The notes beneath the pieces are model-generated. The model ran no database searches. It saw only the letters and a program-made list of their open reading frames with translations, and was not told where the DNA came from. Of a stretch of 64,000 nucleotides of DNA, positions 61,472 to 64,000 are shown in pieces. The translations under genes were made by a program, and so were the position numbers. Each line of letters opens with the position of its first letter. The stretch's first letter is position 1. This DNA is from CASPLG01 sp965120375 (lineage in GTDB: Bacteria; Bacillota; Clostridia; Oscillospirales; Acutalibacteraceae): NCBI GenBank assembly GCA_965120375.1, contig CBCPMW010000005.1, positions 62,001 to 126,000 on the forward strand, given 5' to 3'.

Positions 61472-61637
61472 TTCAATCACCACCAATCAGATTTTTATTA
61501 GCTTACACTTTAATTATATAATATATTTCTAGGAAAATGGTTAATAAACTTTAAATAATTTGTTGACTAAATGTATACAAATTAAAATTATGAATAAAAT
61601 ACTTTCTAAAATTGTATTTTTATTCTAAATTATATTG

Positions 61638-61666
61638 TTGCCAGTACATAGTTTTAATGATATAAT
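61638..61666 (+). promoter_or_regulatory. Promoter of the M50-like/scpAB operon
   Basis: TTGCCA (61638-61643), 17 bases, TATAAT (61661-61666), 20 bases before the ATG at 61687. Confidence 0.72.
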
Positions 61667-61686
61667 CCCTCCGAGGTGTTTTTAGA

Positions 61687-62352
61687 ATGTGGTTTTTACA
61701 ACCTGGCATTGGCATGGCGGATGTCATTACAAGAATATTAGCAGCTCTTGCAGTAGTGTTTTTATCTCTTCCGCTTCATGAGTACATTCAGGGTCTTTTA
61801 GCGTGTAAACTAGGTGACGAAACTGCGAAAGATTCCGGCTTTTTAACTTTAAATCCTCTGGTTCATTTTGATCCTTTAGGAGCATTTAGCATTTTAGTTT
61901 TTGACATAGGTTGGGCAAAAAAAATTCCAATAAATCCACAAAATTTTGAAAAACCGAAAAGAGATACAATCCTAGTCGCTTTATTTGGCCCTTTATCCCA
62001 CATGACGTCTGCTCTTTTTGGAACTATAGTTTTAAACTCTTTTGCATTTATGCCAGATTTTAGTTTACTTAGTTTATTTCAGAAATTTCTATCTTATTTT
62101 ATACTTATAAATATATCTTTATGTGTTTTCAATTTTCTTCCTATACCACCGCTAGATGGGTACAGAGTTTTGGAATCTTTGATCCCAGACAAGTACCTTT
62201 TAAAATATTATTTGTATTACCCGTTTATATTAATCACACTTTTGATCCTAATGCTGTTTGGATTTTTTGACATTCCCCTCATGTTTATAAGAAGCACTGT
62301 ATTTAGGATTGTGATTAAACTTGGCAGTTTACCGTTTATGTTAATGAAATAA
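61687..62352 (+). CDS. M50 (site-2 protease)-family membrane protein with altered active site
   Basis: A 221-residue protein with about five membrane helices. The overall pattern is the small S2P/YwhC type: HEYIQGLLACKLGDETAKDSG, FLTLNPLVHFDPLG, IGWAKKIPINPQNF, FGPLSHM and NFLPIPPLDGYRVLESL (Asp157 in LDG). The zinc motif HExxH at 31-35 reads HEYIQ, so the second His ligand is Gln, and the conserved Asn in the GPxxN loop is His105. Either the enzyme is inactive, or metal binding has been rearranged. The start follows GAGGTG by about 8 bases, and the stop overlaps the scpA ATG (1-base overlap), which is the usual neighbour in Clostridia. Confidence 0.88.
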   Translation: MWFLQPGIGMADVITRILAALAVVFLSLPLHEYIQGLLACKLGDETAKDSGFLTLNPLVHFDPLGAFSILVFDIGWAKKIPINPQNFEKPKRDTILVALFGPLSHMTSALFGTIVLNSFAFMPDFSLLSLFQKFLSYFILINISLCVFNFLPIPPLDGYRVLESLIPDKYLLKYYLYYPFILITLLILMLFGFFDIPLMFIRSTVFRIVIKLGSLPFMLMK

Positions 62353-63044
62353 TGGACAAAATACTTTATAAAATGCAGGATTTTGAGGGGCCGCTTGACT
62401 TGCTTTTGCATTTAATTGAGAAAAATAAATTAGATATAAAAAATATAAAAATATCTGACTTGCTCGACCAATATATAAATCATCTTAGCCGAATGGAAAA
62501 ATTGGGTATCAAAATAAAAAGTGAGTTTTTGGACATGGTATCAAGACTTATTTATATAAAAACAGTTTCCATTTTACCAAAAGACAAAGAAGAAAAGGAA
62601 CTAGAGAATGAGCTTTCATGTGAGTTAATAGAACACAAGAAGCTAAAAGAAATGGCAAATTTAATCAGTGAGAAAATAAATTTTGATTCTTTTGTCCGAC
62701 TTTCTGAAGATATTTTACCAAACTACGAATTCCGCGGAATTATAAATGCCCATGAATTTAAAAAACATTATATGAATGCATATGCTACTTATAAGAATTC
62801 TGAAAATACACCAAAGCAAGATGACAAAATACACCAAATAACGTCCAGAAAAATTGTATCTGTTTATTCTACGGCTATTTCTATTTTACGCAAAATAAAA
62901 AGATTAGGATCATGCACATATTTTTCCCTTTTTGATATAAAAAGAATGTCAAAGTCATCTATGGTAGCTAGATTTTTAGCAATTTTAGAACTTATAAAAT
63001 CTAAAAGAATTGAAATGAATAGCGATATAATAAAGCTAAAGTAG
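62352..63044 (+). CDS. scpA: Segregation and condensation protein A
   Basis: A 230-residue kleisin that bridges the SMC heads. The N-terminal DFEGPLDLLLHLIEKNKLDI and ISDLLDQYINHL are the family signature; RLIYIKTVSILPK follows, and the C-terminal winged helix includes TYFSLFDIKRMSKSSMVARFLAILEL. It overlaps the M50-like gene by one base, and scpB follows after 16 bases. With SMC (44-48 kb) it makes up the condensin complex. Confidence 0.95.
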   Translation: MDKILYKMQDFEGPLDLLLHLIEKNKLDIKNIKISDLLDQYINHLSRMEKLGIKIKSEFLDMVSRLIYIKTVSILPKDKEEKELENELSCELIEHKKLKEMANLISEKINFDSFVRLSEDILPNYEFRGIINAHEFKKHYMNAYATYKNSENTPKQDDKIHQITSRKIVSVYSTAISILRKIKRLGSCTYFSLFDIKRMSKSSMVARFLAILELIKSKRIEMNSDIIKLK

Positions 63045-63060
63045 GTAAAAGGAAGTAAAA

Positions 63061-63615
63061 ATGGAAACGAAAATAGAGGATTTGTCTAACTGTAAAAAAT
63101 GTTCGGTACACGCTGCATTCGAAGCAATTCTTTTTTCTTATGGTCAGCCAGTTTCATCTAAACGAGCATCAGAGGTAATTGGAATTTCCGAAAAATATCT
63201 TGAAGAAGTGGCAAGAGATCTTATAGAAAAATTTGAAAAATTCGACAGTGGTATCAGAATAATAAAAATTGGAGAAAAATATCAGATGTGTTCTAAACCT
63301 GAGCATAGAGAATACATTCAAAATTTTATAAGCGCAAAAAAAGATACTCATTTATCCTCTGCTTCTCTTGAAGTTTTAGCGATTGTTGCTTACAAACAAC
63401 CAGTTACACGATCTTTTATTGAAAATATAAGAGGTGTTGACTGTAGGGAAATTGTAAATAATTTAACTAGAAAATGTTTAATTGAAGAAAAAGGACGTTT
63501 GAATATCCCGGGCAATCCTATAACTTACGGTACAACTGACAAATTTTTAAGATGTATGGGTATTTCTTCTCTCGAAAATCTTCCCATAATTTCTGAAAAC
63601 ATATGTGGAGAATAA
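63061..63615 (+). CDS. scpB: Segregation and condensation protein B
   Basis: A 184-residue protein of two winged-helix domains. AAFEAILFSYGQPVSSKRASEVI at the start, YQMCSKPEHREYI, SSASLEVLAIVAYKQPVTRSFIENIRGVDC and RLNIPGNPITYGTTDKFLRCMGISSLENLP are conserved in ScpB. It binds ScpA as a dimer. Length is typical. AAAAGGAAG precedes the ATG. Confidence 0.96.
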   Translation: METKIEDLSNCKKCSVHAAFEAILFSYGQPVSSKRASEVIGISEKYLEEVARDLIEKFEKFDSGIRIIKIGEKYQMCSKPEHREYIQNFISAKKDTHLSSASLEVLAIVAYKQPVTRSFIENIRGVDCREIVNNLTRKCLIEEKGRLNIPGNPITYGTTDKFLRCMGISSLENLPIISENICGE

Positions 63616-63618
63616 GGT

Positions 63619-64000
63619 ATGATTTTTGTTTTATATTTTTTGCTTTTTTTAGTTATTTTACTTTCTATTATTTTATTTTTTCCCGTTACGGTTGTGGTTT
63701 CACATAAAAACTCATTCCATATATGCATAAAATTTATATTTATAAAAATTCCCATTTTAGGTTCGGGTAAAATACCTTTTAAAGTGACAAAGAATGCAAA
63801 TTTAAATTTTAAAACTGATACAAATCTAGATGATACAAGTTTACTTAAAAAAATCAATCTAGCTTTCAAGTCTGTGAAACTTGTTTATAATCATTCAAAA
63901 AAAATATTTAAACATATGAAGATAAACATAGGTAAATTGAAGCTTGTTGTAAAAGGAGAAAACGCAGCCGATACAGCCATAAAGTGCGGAAAACTCAGTA
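63619..64000 (+). CDS. DUF2953 protein (YtfI-like), 5' part; runs off the window
   Basis: An ATG at 63619, 8 bases after GGAG and 3 bases after the scpB stop, opens a frame to the window end (127 codons). The protein begins with a membrane helix (about 2-22: LYFLLFLVILLSIILFFP), then beta-rich sequence ending with KLVVKGENAADTAIKCGKLS, which fits the DUF2953 family. In spore-forming Clostridia and Bacilli a DUF2953 gene (ytfI) followed by ytfJ (GerW) comes after scpAB, so spore genes may continue beyond the window. Confidence 0.75.
   Translation, partial: MIFVLYFLLFLVILLSIILFFPVTVVVSHKNSFHICIKFIFIKIPILGSGKIPFKVTKNANLNFKTDTNLDDTSLLKKINLAFKSVKLVYNHSKKIFKHMKINIGKLKLVVKGENAADTAIKCGKLS

Noticed and set aside
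1..64000. CRISPR array, insertion sequence or prophage
   Set aside because: No regularly spaced direct repeats, no transposase, and no phage structural genes were seen on either strand.

Overview
The window looks like a chromosomal contig of a low-GC, Gram-positive, spore-forming (or recently spore-forming) member of the Clostridia. The evidence is seen directly: the clostridial gene run hup-yabO-yabP-yabQ-divIC-yabR, a 29-codon spoVM, a TepA-type ClpP homologue near ftsK, strong Shine-Dalgarno sites with many TTG and GTG starts, and consensus sigma-A promoters. No species can be named from the sequence alone.

Layout. 0-9 kb (minus): a surface-polysaccharide operon (sugar transferase, DegT aminotransferase, Wzy-like polymerase) running into nfo, a very large metallophosphoesterase and a VanY-type carboxypeptidase. 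9-16 kb (minus): a Xer-type recombinase directly after tRNA-Leu and tRNA-Thr, then dnaB-tilS-hpt-ftsH and tdk. 16.3-20 kb (minus): an accessory operon of clearly higher GC, with its own promoter, holding a membrane-anchored ComEC-like metallo-beta-lactamase protein and three tandem papain/C39-like cysteine protease genes, the last broken. 20-24 kb (minus): ftsK, uppP, tepA. 24.1-28.3 kb (plus): a Nif11-like double-glycine precursor behind a perfect promoter, tiny ORFs including spoVM, then two GT2 glycosyltransferases and a flippase-like membrane protein. 28.3-32.3 kb: walJ, murA, a decayed Ser/Asn/Asp-rich gene, hsp20. 32.5-37.8 kb (plus): the hup-yab-divIC sporulation/division run and the feoA-feoB-Cys-rich ferrous iron cluster. 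37.8-57.9 kb (minus): a long housekeeping run (symporter, leuS, yqeK-rsfS fusion, yhbY, rdgB, ftsY, smc, radical SAM, rnc, plsX, trmFO, topA, dprA, trmH, rplT, rpmI, infC). 57.9-61.5 kb (minus): htrA with a two-component system. 61.6-64 kb (plus): a degenerate M50-like protein, scpA, scpB and the start of a DUF2953 (YtfI-like) gene.

Most of the window is core machinery: DNA replication, segregation and repair (dnaB, ftsK, smc, scpAB, topA, dprA, nfo), translation and ribosome biogenesis (infC, rpmI, rplT, leuS, tilS, trmFO, rsfS, yhbY, rnc), and envelope synthesis (murA, uppP, polysaccharide genes). The two unusual areas are the high-GC MBL/cysteine protease operon at 16.3-20 kb and the Nif11-like precursor at 24.2 kb, about 5 kb apart and on opposite strands. 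Double-glycine leaders are classically cut by C39-family cysteine proteases, so a link between the two is conceivable, but nothing in the sequence proves it. Other points of note are an AUU start on infC with an attenuator-like leader, a YqeK-RsfS fusion, an M50-family protein whose HExxH motif reads HEYIQ, and two decayed genes.
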